NCBI GenBank assembly: GCA_949357655.1
Contig: CASHTG010000015.1
Span: 3,906,001-3,970,000, forward strand
Direction: 5' to 3'
Origin: Parascedosporium putredinis
Lineage: Eukaryota > Ascomycota > Sordariomycetes > Microascales > Microascaceae
Length of the DNA: 64,000 nucleotides
Shown here: positions 13,536-25,818 of the stretch, in pieces
Layout: each line of letters starts with the position of its first letter
Position numbering within the stretch: position 1 is the stretch's first letter
Made by a program: the position numbers and the translations under genes
The notes under the pieces: generated by a model
What the model saw: the letters and a program-made list of their open reading frames with translations, nothing else
Databases searched by the model: none
Told to the model about the DNA's origin: nothing

Positions 13536-13590
13536 CGTCCTCGTCCTCATCCCCGTCCTCGTCCCCGTCCTCGTCCCCGTCCTCGTCCCC
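13536..13590. repeat. 12-bp tandem repeat beyond the VPS17 stop
   Basis: Three perfect copies of GTCCTCGTCCCC (13555-13566, 13567-13578, 13579-13590) preceded by a degenerate copy from 13536. It begins about 35 bp past the VPS17 stop codon, so it probably lies in that gene's 3' UTR. In one minus-strand frame it would encode alternating Gly-Arg, but the conserved VPS17 C-terminus already ends upstream of it. Confidence 0.8.
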
Positions 13591-13625
13591 ACAGCCACCC
13601 TTCCCCTCCCGTGGCCCGCCCCGAC

Positions 13626-15963
13626 TCAAAACGTGCTCGTCGCAAGCCGGCTCGCCGCGTTCCTAGCATCGATCCTGTCCTCGTCATCCTCCTCTCCCAC
13701 GCCTGGCAGCGGGGCTGTCCACCGAGGCCTGCGCGGCCCTGGGCGGCGGCGCTGTCGGGGTCCGTATCCTCGGGGACGCCACCGGCAATCATGCTGCCGG
13801 AGAGCCCCTATTGAGATCGGTGCGCCGGGGCACGCCGCTCCAAGCATCGCCCTTGGGGCCCTGGCTCGCGGCAAGGTTCGACCTCCGAGCCGGAGGGTGA
13901 GCCTCTCGACCGAGGCGGCTCAGGCCTCCGGATGAATCAATGGAGCGAATGTCGCCTCGGACGCTCTCGAGGAGGGCAAGGGTCCTACGCTCGGCCTCGA
14001 TCTCGCGGAGCACGTACTCCCTGATGCTCAAGCGGAGATCCGCGGCCGTGCGTGTGAACCACTTGCGCTTCTCGTGGACGAGGTTCCGCGTCACCGTAGT
14101 CGTCTTCTGGTACAGGTGAGTCTCGTTCGTGCGGGCCTCGTCGAGGGCTGCGATGGCCTCATCGACCTTTTCGCGGCGAACGGTCGACGAGGCCTTGAGT
14201 CGGTCGGCGGCGTTGAGCCGGCTTCGCGTGTTCTCCTGTGCCTGGAGAAACTCGCGGATGAGGATCTGACGGTTTGTCAGGCTCTCCTTGACGATGAAGG
14301 CGTCCTGAGAGTGGTACTGGAACGGGTCGCCAATGGTCGTGGCTTGGGCGGTGGCTTGGGCGGCGTGGTAATCGCCGACGGCCTGAACCACCTTTCCGAG
14401 TTTGCGGTAAGCGTTGGCCAGGCCCTGGTGCGGCTCCTGCACATTCATGCCGCCGAGCTTGACTCCGAAATCGGCCTCGGCAAGTCCAAGTCCTGTTACA
14501 CGACAAGAAAAAGAAGCAAGCAGAAATTGATGATTAGCCCGCCGTCATTTCAATAAATTTAAAACAATGAACCTTGGTACAGACGCAGAGGCGTCCGATT
14601 AAAGGCAAAAGGGGGTGGAGGCGATCGAGATACAGTGCTGCACATCTTGCGAGCTTCCATGTATCTCCGGTGTACACGATATGTATCGGGGGTTTGGGTA
14701 AGAAAGGGACTTGATAGTGCATTCAATGCTGTGTAGGTTGGGCGTGCATATAGAATTCATCGTGGAGACAACTAAAAGGAAAAGGAGGCTGCGCTGCGCT
14801 GCGCTACTCCATTGATAAACTTACCCCTTCGAGACTTGACCATCTTGTCAACCTTGTGTCCAGCATCCATGGTGCCAAGATAAAACAGCTTCACGATAGG
14901 CCGGGCATCGGCAAGCTCGGGAGTGTCATCGGGAGGGGGCAAACTGCTTGAGGATCTTTCGCCTGACGCCGGTGGCGGGCTGCTTCATCTTGACCATGGG
15001 GCTGTAGCCGAAATCGCTTTCAACAAAAAGGACCATCTCATCATCTCTCATCAGGGTCTCGCTGCTGCAGACGTAGCTCAACCACCGCTGCATGAGAGCC
15101 TTGACACGGACTTCGTCCTCCTCTGTGCCGGCGCCGGCGGAGGTCAACGCAGCCGGAACGGCGGGAACAAAAGCTTCGGGATTGGCGGATATAAGGTGCT
15201 CCGCGAGCTTGACAAATTCTGAATGCAGGCGACGAACATCGCGGTACTGGGTCGTGCGGAACCTCGGAAGGTTGGTCTGTTTTTTACGATTCCGTTAGCG
15301 CTCTGTTTCCCAAGGCCCAAGAATCAACTGTTTCCCTTCCCTTTCCCTCCCACCCCCTTGCCACCGCCTCCTTTGACTACTTCTTCTTCTTCACGTCGCG
15401 TATAGGGAGTCCTAAAGTGCAGCACGAGGGCCGGCCGGCACAGCCAAAATTATTCACGTACATGGACATCGAACCTCAAAAGAGGATCCTTTTGCCTACT
15501 CGCTCAAGCCCCGTTATTTTGGCCTGTAGCCGAGGCTGGGGAACAGTCGGCTTCCGCGCCTGCTCTTCGGTTTGAGACGCCTGCCCCGGCTCCGCCGGCC
15601 GCGACGGGCCCTGGGGCTTCTGTGGAGTTGCCGGAGGTTGTTGGTCGTCAACCTCGTGGTGGGCCGCGATGCCCTCGGAATCCCTAGCGGTGGTGCTCGA
15701 GGCAAAGTCGGGGTAGTCACCAGCATCGGAGTCGGCGTCGTTAGGGCGGAAGCCTCGGCGCTCATCCGCCTCGTCTGGCTCGCTCAGATTGCCCGTATCA
15801 TTCCTCGGGGAGCGCCGCCTTCCGCATTGGCGTCATAGCCAAAGGGAGTCTGGCTTGCGTCGTCGAGCGAGCTGTAGCTGGTCGGGCGGGCTTGACGGGG
15901 GAATGGCCGGGGAGCCCCAGGGGAGGCCTCGTCGTTGTCGTTGTGCATAGAACTATAGTCCAT
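13626..15963 (-). CDS. VPS17: Vps17, retromer sorting nexin (PX-BAR)
   Basis: Vps17 pairs with Vps5 to form the membrane-bending half of the retromer coat, which returns cargo receptors from endosomes to the Golgi. The frame starts at ATG 15963 (MDYSSMHNDNDE). The PX domain begins at VPQPRLQAKITGLERVGK, passes LPRFRTTQYRDVRRLHSEF and ends near KVDKMVKSRRG. A long helical BAR-like half follows (NVQEPHQGLANAYRKLGKVV through TAADLRLSIREYVLREIEAE) and the tail ends DARNAASRLATSTF. Introns: 15277-15461 (GTACGT...CAG) and 14493-14824 (GTAAGT...CAG, 332 bp). Six bases are missing (near 15801, 15490, two at 14935-14939, 13799, 13712). Replacing them gives 608 residues, in the family range. The frame also runs open upstream of 15963 without another ATG, so a spliced upstream start cannot be excluded. 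It is divergent from SEH1. Confidence 0.93.
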
Positions 15964-16944
15964 ATCGAAGGGGGCCGGACGATGCTTGGCTACGGAGTTG
16001 TCGTGGAAATCGGGATGGATATATAGCTGCCTAGTTATTTCCTGTTTGCTTCGAAGGCGGTCGGTAGCTTAGAGATGCTAGCAACAGACAATCCCGGGAC
16101 CAAGCTCCAAAGACAAGGTGGATTAATTAGCACGTGGAGCGGCCGGCACGTTCAAGAGGTCTCTGGTGCGAATTAATGATCCGAGTGCAAGCTGTGGGAA
16201 AGCCGCGGGATATAGCCTCGTGTAACCCAGCAGAGCACAGGGTGCGCAGGAGGGGTTGAGGAGAGAAGAATATTACTGCGGCGAACGAGATCACGCAGCT
16301 TGGTGCGCTGGGGCGTGCCGATGCGACGAGGGGCTCTTGGATGGCGGAAAGGCGAGGCAGCAGCGACGTGGGATTGCGCACGCTTTTGGGGAGTGGGAAG
16401 ATGGTGACGACGTGGGAAAGAGGCCGGATTTCGTGGGAAGGAGAAAGGGAGCGTGGCGGGGAAATCATCGGAGCTTGCCATTGGTTGGATTGATTACTAC
16501 TGGCGTTGTATTCTTGTACATGCTCGTCGTGACCCTCCAACGACGCTTCTAGTGTCCCCCATCATCATCAGCTTTGCTCGCCCTGTGCCGAATGCAAGCG
16601 ACGCACACTCGACAGCCAGCGACTAGGCCTCTAGAATACCAACCCATATCGTCGTCTGGAATTCTATACTATTTCCCCTCAAGCAAGGAAAGGGCACAAC
16701 CCGGGTCCCGTGCTACCCCGCCACCCTTGTCCTAGAGGACCCGTAACCTTGATTTTTCAAGCAGCAAGCTAGCCCACCAAAGCTCTTCCTTCGTGCCCCT
16801 CCCTCTCTTATAGATGATCCTAGAGCCACCTCCTCCTCTCCCTCGCCTCTCGATATAACCCGCCGCAGCCCCAATCGCTGTTTCTCCCCGCGCCGCTGGC
16901 CGGCCGTGCAATCATGCCTCCATTATCCGCCCCCGACGTCCCCC
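15964..16944. promoter_or_regulatory. Divergent VPS17/SEH1 intergenic region
   Basis: About 980 bp separate the start codons of VPS17 (-) and SEH1 (+), so both promoters must lie here. The SEH1-proximal part (about 16730-16900) is rich in C/T, as is usual upstream of fungal housekeeping starts. On the minus strand the open frame of VPS17 continues roughly 75 bp above its ATG. No individual factor site is claimed. Confidence 0.5.
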
Positions 16945-18458
16945 ATGGCCGACGAGCGCACCGCCTTCGACCTCAACCTTCAGCACGGCCACAAGGACCT
17001 GGTCCAGGCCGTTGCCTTCAACACATATGGGGATCGTTGCGCCACGGGCTCCGTCGACGGCAAGATTCGCGTCTTCAACCGCCAAAAAGATGGCGTGTGG
17101 AGGGTCTGTGATACGTGGAGCGCCCACGGAGGCGAGATATTAGAGGTTAGCTTGCTCTCGTGGAGGGGAGAAGAAGGGGGGTTGTTACCAGCCTCTCCTC
17201 CTCGAACCTACCTTGCACCCCTAATCCCCTATAGTCTATATTCTCCAAGGCGTCTTTTCTCCGATTATCGCAAAAGCTTACTCTGAACCTATCCTCCCCC
17301 TTCCTTAGCTCCAATGGCTCCCCGCAACAATCTACCCCAACCTCATCGCCTCCCTCGGCATCGAGGGCCGCTTCAAGCTCTGGGCCGAAGACCCCTCGGC
17401 GCCCCCGGCCGCCGCTTCGCCTCCCCCGGTCCAAGGCGGCCTTCGACACCCGCTCCTCCAAGGGCTCGCCCTACCGTTCCTTCTCCATGAAGCACATTGA
17501 GCCCACGCGCCATACCTACCTCGCCCTCCTCGACGCCCACGGCCGCCTCACCGTGTACGAGTCCGACGAACCCGAGCAGATCGCCGACTGCGTCGCCGTG
17601 GACGAGTTCTCCGTCTGCCCGCGCCCCGCCCGGGGCGAAGAAGTCTCCTTTCGCGTGCGCTTCGACCCCAACCCCGAGGTCTGCTACAACGCCGTTCGCG
17701 CCGGCGTAGCTGCCGACAGCATCACCCTCGTCGTCGCCGCCATGACCACCGTCAAGGTCTATCGCTGCCGCGACGTCGTCGCCACCTCCACCTACGGCGT
17801 TCAACAGTCCAAGAAGGAGTTTTACCTCGCCACCGAGATTGACGCCCACCGAGGCCTCGTCCGCGACGTCGCCTGGGCCCCGGCAACATTCGCGGCTACG
17901 ACATGATCGCCACCGCCTGCCAGGACGGCTTCGTCCGCGTCTTCAGAATCGACACCCCCTGCACTCCTCGTCTTCCTCCTCCTCCGCCGCCGTCGCGACG
18001 GGCAAGTCCTGGTCCGTCGCCGAACTCACCTCTTCCCACCACTACAGCCACTCCGCCGCCTCCAACACAAACGGCACCTCCACCCCACAGGGCTACCAGA
18101 CGCCTCCAAACCCACCGCCGCCTCCGGCCTCAGCGCCAGCCTCCTCGCCAAGCCCAACACCGCCACCCTCGACCGCCCCCGCCCTCTCCGCGCCGTCTCA
18201 GACCGCCGCCTCCTCCCACCAAAACCACGCGGACCGCAGCCACCTCTCCCCGACGACGTGCCGCACACCACCCGCGAGCTCTCCCGCCTCGACTCCCACC
18301 GCACCCCCGTTTGGCGCGTCTCCTTTGACGACGATGGTTTCATTCTCGGGAGCGTCGGCGACGACGGCCACCTCGTCTGCTACCGCCAGATGCCCTCGGG
18401 CCTGTGGGCGAAGAGTAGCGAGTTGGGCATGGTCAAGGCACGCATGATGGCCCCTTGA
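16945..18458 (+). CDS. SEH1: Seh1-type WD40 nucleoporin
   Basis: Seh1 is a beta-propeller shared by the Nup84 Y-complex of the nuclear pore and the SEA/GATOR2 complex that controls TORC1 at the vacuole. The chosen ATG gives MADERTAFDLNLQHGHKDLV; a nearby ATG at 16914 is in another frame. Recognisable segments are FNTYGDRCATGSVDGKIRVF (first blade), LQWLPATIYPNLIASLGIEG, DVAWAPGN, MIATACQDGFVRVFRIDTP and the last blade HRTPVWRVSFDDDGFILGS ... CYRQMPSGLWAKSSELGM. One intron, 17146-17308 (GTTAGC...TTAG). Five single-base losses (near 17402-17406, 17422-17426, 17880, 17955-17959 and about 18105) break the frame; with them restored the product is 451 aa. The Ser/Pro-rich insert between the last blades (from about 17962 to 18250) is typical of filamentous fungal Seh1. 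It is convergent with UBA1. Confidence 0.92.
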
Positions 18459-19463
18459 AGAGAACATCCGAGCAGGCGACTCGAGTGCGCGGCCGAGGGT
18501 GCCCTTTTGTCTTTTCTTTTTCTTTTTTTTTCTCTTGGGTGTTTTCGGGGTGTTCTTTTGAGTGGAATGGCGTCAGAACATGACCTTTTATCAGTTCTTG
18601 CTGGATGTCTCTCCAGATTTTCTACTTTATTACATTTACCATTCCGGCTTGTAGATGTTTCTTCATAGTCCACAAAGGAGTAGAAACCGGGACGTAGGGG
18701 CCAAGGGGCCCGGCGTTTTATAACACCCTTGGTAAGGGCACATATCATCGCACTTTATTAGCAAGATGCATTTTTCTTCTCGCATCCACTCAAACTTGCC
18801 CGTCCTACTCTCTCTCCCCCCATGATGACTACTCTCCATCTCTCGCCGCAGGTTTCCAGATACCGCAGTACAGAGAGACTTTCGTGTCCATTTCTTCGAC
18901 ACTAGATAGAAGAATGAGCATATTTAAGAAAGCAAGAAACCAGTCAACCGAGGTCGACATCCCGGCCGGATAGACCCTGCGCCGTCAAGGGAAACAGAAC
19001 CGGCCAGGTTGCGAGCGGTGGATGCCATATGGGGACCAACAAACAACTCTGGATGACTTCGGTTTCCACGCACATTGTCTAGCACTAATCACACTCATTC
19101 GCCAAGCGACTCTTCAAGGTAAGAATGTCAGGAGGTCAAAGAAGAAAAAGAAGAAAACGTCTATTTAATACCAATGGACCATGATAACCACCGTCCCCGC
19201 TACAGCCTTGATTCCTCCCGTTAAATGAGAGACAAAAGGAGAAAAAGAAAGACAGTGGGGGAAAAAGGACAAAGGAAAGGGGGAAACAGAGATGATACCC
19301 TCCCCCAAAAACTCCCAAACACGTTTTGGGCGATGAATCAAAGAGAATAAATACACGCTTTCTCCTTTTCTATCCATCTTCCTATCTCTCGCCCGCTGTT
19401 TTCACGTGCACTTCGCTCTTTAGATGTTGCCTTTCCCAGCCTATGCGCCGTCTCTGTGCCGCT
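18459..19463. other. Convergent SEH1/UBA1 3' intergenic region
   Basis: About 1 kb between the two facing stop codons. It holds T-rich and A-rich tracts consistent with both 3' UTRs (for example 18509-18535 on the plus strand). No gene seen. Confidence 0.6.
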
Positions 19464-22400
19464 TTACCGATCTAGACTAACCTTGATGTAGGGAACCTCG
19501 ACATCGTTTCCGGCAACGTCATCCACCACAACCTCAAAGATGACCTCCGTTTGATGCTCGGGAATCTTCTTCTTCGAAACCGTCTCCACGAGGGCGCTTA
19601 GCTTCATGGGCATCTTGTCCTTGATCTTCGCCTGAGGCATAAAGGCAGCGTACAGCAAGCTAACGCCAGAGCTGAGCATGGTGATGGAAAGACCCTTCTT
19701 ATCAAAGGTGTCAATGAGCTCCCGGAGGGTAACATCCTTGATCTCGAACCGGTCCCAAATCTTGTCGAGCGAGACGTCACCATCAGGCCCCTTGTACACA
19801 ACCTTGCCGCTCTGGATCGGTTCGCTGAAGCCAAAGAATGGCAGCGCAAGGTTGATAAAGCCGTTGCGGTAGTCCTCCAACTTGGTCCTGTTGTCAATGA
19901 TCTTGTACAGCTCGAGAACGACAAGGCCCGTCACCAACGCCGTGGTGGTCGCAATCGCAGGGATAATCTTGCCGGCAATAAACTTGGTCTTGTGCCTATC
20001 AGCCTGCTCAATCTTGTAGTTCTCGGCACGAAGGTTGCTGCACGCGGTGATGAAATCAATGTGATGGTTGGTATCATCGTCCTTCTCAAACTCGACTGGC
20101 ACGAGCTGGAAGCCCGAGAGCTCGCTTGCGGCAGGGATCGCGCCAATGATCTTTTGAATTTCGTCCTCGTCGTCGAATTTGGCGTCCGCATTCGGATCCT
20201 ACACATGGTTAACAACAGAACGGAGAAGAAGGAAAACGAAAATGGGGGTGGGATCAGAATATGGCAATGAGATATAACTTACAGGTTCGTTCTCACTAGC
20301 CTGGATCTTGACGTTGGAGTCCGGAACAAAGTCGGGAACAATCACGTTGTCTAGTTCCCTCGCGTACACCTCCTTGTTGTTTCCAGGCGACTTGATATCA
20401 TAGTTGAAGGCGTGCAGGTTCGCCGCAGCCTCGATAAAGCCGAAGTGGGTCGGGTTGGCGGGATCGAACTTGAGCGGGTCGGGAGCACGCTTGGGGGCGG
20501 ACCAGAAGGGCGTGCCGCCAGACGTGGTCGCATCCTTGGGGAAGTTGTACAGCAGCTGCTGAATATCATTGACAAAGAGTCTTTCAAACAGAAGCCTCGC
20601 CCACGCGATGCAATCCTCAAACGTCCGTGGCCTATCTGTGGTAAGGTTGTCTCGGATGGTCCTGAGCACGTGAAGCTGGTTTCCGCCTTGCTTGAGAGAA
20701 TTCTGCACAAAGTTGGGTTGGGTGAGATAATTGTTGACGGTGAGGGGCCCCTGCACAAAGTTGGGCTCAAAGATGTGCTCCTTGGCCCAGGAGATAGTAT
20801 GCTCGATACGGTACGGGAAGCTGCGGACCAAGCACATGGGGAACTCCTTCTCCGGGGGTCGTGGGAGGAAGAGTACGACTCGGTGAGGTTAGGGACGACA
20901 ACTTGCGTGTTGCCCTTCGTTCCGAGGGTACCGCTCTCGAGAAGGGGCTTATGGAAGAAGACGCAGCGCTGGTCAACATACTGTCGAGAAGAGACATTGT
21001 CAAGCGCATTCGTCACACCGTCGAGCCCCTTCCAGAAATCTTCGTTAAAGATGTGCTCCGTATCCTTGCCAACAGGGTCCTTGCGAGACTTGATGTGGCC
21101 CTCGAGGTCGGGGTTCATGAGCTTGACAGCCTCCGCTGCAGAGTCGCTCTTCATCTGCCCGACGTTGTGGGCGCGGAAGAGGAACTGTCGGTTAAGGTTG
21201 CTGCGTTCGATCGAGTCCATGTCTGTAAGGACCAAGCCACCCTCGGGCCCGGTGCCCAAACCCAGCATCGCCCAGTTCTTGAGCATCTCACAACCGATAG
21301 CACCAGCGCCAACAAGGAACTCCTTTGTGTTGGCAATCTTGTCCTGGAAATCCTTGCCAAACACCACAATCTGGCCGTCGTATCGCGAGCCAAGGGGCCT
21401 GCAGTTCTCCGCAGTGCGCTTGATGTTGGCCGGGAGCGACTCGAGTGAATCAAAGTAGAGCCACTGCTTCAGAGGATGGAACTTGCCCGACACGGCCTTG
21501 AGAACCTCCTGGGCCGTGATACCACCGATGAAGGCAGCGATAGGGTTGAGGTCTCCGATAGCCTGGTAGCTCAGCTCCTTCAAGAGATCTTCATTAATGT
21601 CGCCTTCATATCCGGCCTCCTTGAAACCTGCCTGGGCAAGCTTGATGAACTCGGCGGCATCATCGTTGTCGAGAGGCTTGGGATAGCGCCCGTTCACCTG
21701 GCGGTATTTGTGCAGAGCCTGGAAGGCGATATGTAGTTGGTGGGGGCGATCAAACTTGGCATAGTCAGAAATGACAAATTCGGGATCCTTTTGAGACTCC
21801 GCGATACTTTTGAAGTCGACAACCTTGGGCATTTTGACCTGCTGCCACAAACCGCCCTTGCTATATTCTCCGAGGTCGGACACGTCCCCAATGGAAAAGT
21901 TGTAAGGGCCCTTGACCGTGATTTTGCGGGGGCGCAGTTGTTGAGAGCTGGCATGCCCTCGATCTCGGTAAAGGTGACATAGTCGCCGTCTTCGAGGCCG
22001 TGGCGGGTTTCGTCCAAGGCAGAAACCAAGCCCGTCTCGTCAACATTCACGACGATGCCAGAAAGGGCTGATTCGCCGGTGGCGTCGGTGACGGTAAACT
22101 TGTCGCCGAAATCGCAAAATAGAGAGGCAAAAAGACCGTGGGTCTCGGCAGAGATGAAGTAGATGCCCTTTTGATGGCAGTATTCACCAATGGTGAGCTG
22201 GTCTTCAAGCGTTGAGTCGGTCAGGACGACAACCTGAAACTTGTCAAGTTGAGACAGATCGGCAGTAAGGCTATCTCACACACAAGTTTCGTTAGCGTCA
22301 GCGATTCCGACCCTTCTAAACGCAGCAACGTAGCTTCGAATGGCGTGGGAGATGTTAGGGGACAGGGAAAGGTCACATACCTGTCGGACGCGAGCTTGGT

Positions 22401-22745
22401 AACGGGAGTGTAGACATTGAGCTCGGCTACTCTGGGGGTTGTGACCTCGTCGCGAGGCTTTCCGACCTCATCGGCACGGAGGAAGAATTGTGAAGAGAGA
22501 TTGGCAATCTCGACGGGCGCGGGATCGTAAAGGGTGAGGCTCTTGACACCGGCGAGAGCAACATTTTTGGCGACCTCGACACCGAGGCCCTTGAGACCGA
22601 CGACGAGAACGTTGGAGGCTCCCATACGCTTCATAGCTTCGTGGCCAAGCACGTAAAGCTGTCGACTGTAAAGGGACTCGTCGATGTCGCCGGCCGGCGT
22701 CGACGAGTCGACTTGCATCCGCGAAGCGGAATCTGAATCCGTCAT
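19464..22745 (-). CDS. UBA1: Ubiquitin-activating enzyme E1
   Basis: Uba1 adenylates the ubiquitin C-terminus with ATP, captures it on a cysteine and hands it to E2 enzymes; it is essential in yeast. Start ATG 22745 ([10 protein letters not shown]). The inactive adenylation half is seen from [20 protein letters not shown] and [14 protein letters not shown]. The active half shows the nucleotide loop [12 protein letters not shown], the acidic [18 protein letters not shown] and [16 protein letters not shown]. The thioester cysteine is in PMCLVRSFP. The C-terminal ubiquitin-fold domain ends [10 protein letters not shown]. Introns: 22271-22380 (GTATGT...TAG) and 20199-20282 (GTAAGT...TAG). Two single-base losses in G/C runs (21928-21932 and 20854-20858) break the frame; restoring them gives exactly 1029 aa, the normal E1 length. 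These breaks are best read as sequence errors. Confidence 0.96.
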
Positions 22746-25700
22746 GGTGGGTGTCTGAGACCAAGACAAGCAATATGTTAGTTTCTTCGGGCTTTCTTGA
22801 TTGGCGTATCCTCCAAATTATATTTTTGAGCGTCTATCGTCTCTATCGCCTCTTTTCGAATGAATTGCAAGAAAGCAACGTGTATTTTGAGGTTGGGCGG
22901 AACCTAGAGGTAAGGTTGGTGAGGTGATGGTGGGGGAGGTGGGAAGGAGACAGGCAACAGGGCGGGTGCGGGGCAAGGCAGAACGAGAGACCGCTCTCCA
23001 GCGGACTTGGGAACAGGAGCTTGGGTAAGCTCGCCGCCCTCCAGCCCAAGAGTGGCTGGGGAGCGTGGGTGAAAGATGGAAAGCAGGGCACCAATAACAA
23101 CAACAGCTGGAACATACCTGAAGTGATACCGAATCAATTCGCTTCCGGGATGGAAAAAGCTCCCCGGCTGACAACTTTCGCTTCCCCAGCTTGACGACAA
23201 GAAAATGGCAGAGAGGTAGGCTCCCTCTTCCTCCTATGCCTGATTATTGATCTTCGGAGAGTTTTGAAAATAGGATAGAATAAGGATTTTTGAAGGAAAG
23301 GATCAGGCAGAAGTGGAGGCACTGGAAGAAGAAACCATAAGAAGGGGGAACTTTCAGGCGAGATACGAAACACCAGGATGCGGCCCCGCCAAATTCATGC
23401 AAAAGAGAGCTGGTTCAAGGCAGCGCAAGAATAACACTACTTGGGATGGCTTGAAGCAACACAAGGATCTATGATTTCCAATGTTTGGTTTGTTTTTGAA
23501 CAGAGGAAAGAGGACAACAGCTCAAGAAAAATCCTTCCTTTTTTTCCTTCCCAAATACTAGGGGAAAAAAAAGCCTTTAGGCAGACCACCTCTTGACTTG
23601 ATTCTTAATCCAACAACAGAGAGCTTTGTAATTGACAACTTTTCATCTTAAAGTGGCAAGATGCTGTTCCCCCCCAGCTCACATCATCAGGCGCACTCGT
23701 CGACTGACACACTCACCAGGGAAGCTCCAAGGTTGGATTCCCCACTATTTAACCCCTCTTCCACATCGCTGCTCTGTCATCATAGGTCCCTCTTTCCCCC
23801 TCTCCCCGCAGAGAGCTCACCTTCCCCGAAGATCTGCCGGGTTCTGTATTCGCCACAAACATTAGTCATTTCACGAGCCACCCGGGCTCCGTTCTCTCTC
23901 GAACTTGGAAATGTGGCTCATGGAGCCAATCACCCACTTGATGGTGCCGGACATGCAAGGATGATTCTCACAACCAATACATTATGCAATCGGCAAACCT
24001 TGGCATCCAGGTGCAGGGCCAAGCCGGACCAGGTCGGTTGGGGCCACAGCAGTTGACTCCTCTCACTTGATCAACATCTTGAAGTACGATGCAGGTAGTT
24101 TTCTTTTCTGCGCCCACCAGATCCACGCCGCCGTGCGCCATTAAAACAGCAGGTGCAAAAGGAGGCTGACTCTTTGTCCCCCCTTCCCCGCTTCGGGTCC
24201 TCTCGGCCTCTATCCCCTCCGTCTTGCATCTTCGGCTTCCGCCAAATTTTCTCGACCCAAGCCTCCAAGTTGATGGCTTTTTGACTTAATGAAAGTCATA
24301 GAGATCTTGGGTGTGTAGTACTCAGATAGACCGAATATACCTTGACATCTGCAAGACGGAATCACCAAACACCATTATCTAGTCAGGTATCACCAAGTTT
24401 TCCAGCCGCCCACTCTTCTGGACAACGGGCCAGTGTTATTGTCAGCCCCAGTTTGTGTATCGAATTCCTCTACCCTCGCCTATTCTCTGAAGGGGGCCCC
24501 CTCCCCCAAATCTCCGGTCACCCAATGCAGTTTGTGGGTTGAACAAATTTGATCGATGTTGTCAGACCTCTACCAGATCTCATCACCATCGCAGTTCCAG
24601 AAGAGACGTAACACCACCTAAGCACTCACCCGGCCGATGGAGGAGCGGGGAACAACGGGGCGGCATGATATTCGCCTCATCAATCCCCCAAATTTAGGTG
24701 GTAATCCATATCTTCTAGTTTTGGCCTCCCCAGTCGGGGAAATACACACACCTCGAGAGGCCTCAATGATATCGCGCCCATTTTCCCCGTAGCCGCCCCC
24801 CTCCCCGGCACCCCCAGTCCCAAGTACCCCCAAACATGGGCCCATTACCCTCTGCCTTCTTGTTCAGCAGCGCAAGGGAAAAAAGTGCATACTTGCATAC
24901 GCCTTTTTTTGCCCTTTCTTTCTGGGGGGCCGCTCGCAGCCAGCCCTTTTCATTCTCGTCACACCTTCTTTAGCTTCCCCTGTCCTTCGTCATACTGCAT
25001 CGCTAGCGACAATGCACGCACACATGTTCTCTCCGGACGAAGGAGAAGGCCAAGTCCTCGCCAAGTGGCATACCGCCTCTTGCCCACTGGCTCAGCATCC
25101 CCATGGGCTTAACCCCAGCCTATGATAAGTCCTACAACTCCATGTTGCGCAGACCAGTCGCGTTCCTTTCGGTCCTCGCAGAAAAGCAGAAGCACCTTAT
25201 TCCTTTGCTGGACGCTACGTGGTCAGCTCCAACCAAGCAATTGTGCTGATCTTCGCATCGTTGCCCAAGGACAGACGATGGAGCCGCCGATGACATGAAT
25301 CTTTGTAACACCTTGCGCTGGGTGCAGAGCCCACGATTCTTTTCCCATCCCTGTGCAGAGGCGATACACCCCCACACTCTGCCCTTTATATCACAAGTGA
25401 TATGATAGAGAATTTCCGTCTCGCATAACTTGGTCTCCCTCGCTCCTCGATTGATCGCAGTTCGATGCCCAACCCAGGGTTCTAGCGCTTTGCCCTGAAC
25501 GAATATAATTCCCCCAATGCAGGTGGCGCATAAGTTGTGGGGCTCTGGGTTATCACTCCTTTTTCGCCTTCATAATGATCTCCTCTGCGCATCGTCCCCC
25601 AAACTTGCCCGAGAAGAAGAAGAGATCAAAGTTCTAGTTTAAATGAAGCCAAGTCACATATGATCAAATGATGTAGTTCGAAAGTTGCCGGATTACTGGT

Positions 25701-25818
25701 GCAATTCACTACCTATCCCCGATCCTCATCTTTTGATTTGTTTTTGTTTGATAACAAAACGTCTTTTCGCCCCAGCCATACACTTTGGAAAAGAATCCAA
25801 TACGTTCTTCATGCCCGC
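22746..25818. other. UBA1 upstream / FKBP12 downstream region
   Basis: About 3.1 kb between the UBA1 start and the FKBP12 stop, both on the minus strand. It contains the UBA1 promoter and the FKBP12 3' UTR. A run of seven C occurs at about 23669-23675 and six G near 24926, showing that long G/C runs can appear in this assembly. I see no gene in it. Confidence 0.5.

Noticed and set aside
20412..21458. A 348-codon plus-strand open frame.
   Set aside because: It lies exactly antisense to the UBA1 coding exon and its translation has no family features; it is a shadow of the GC-rich coding strand.
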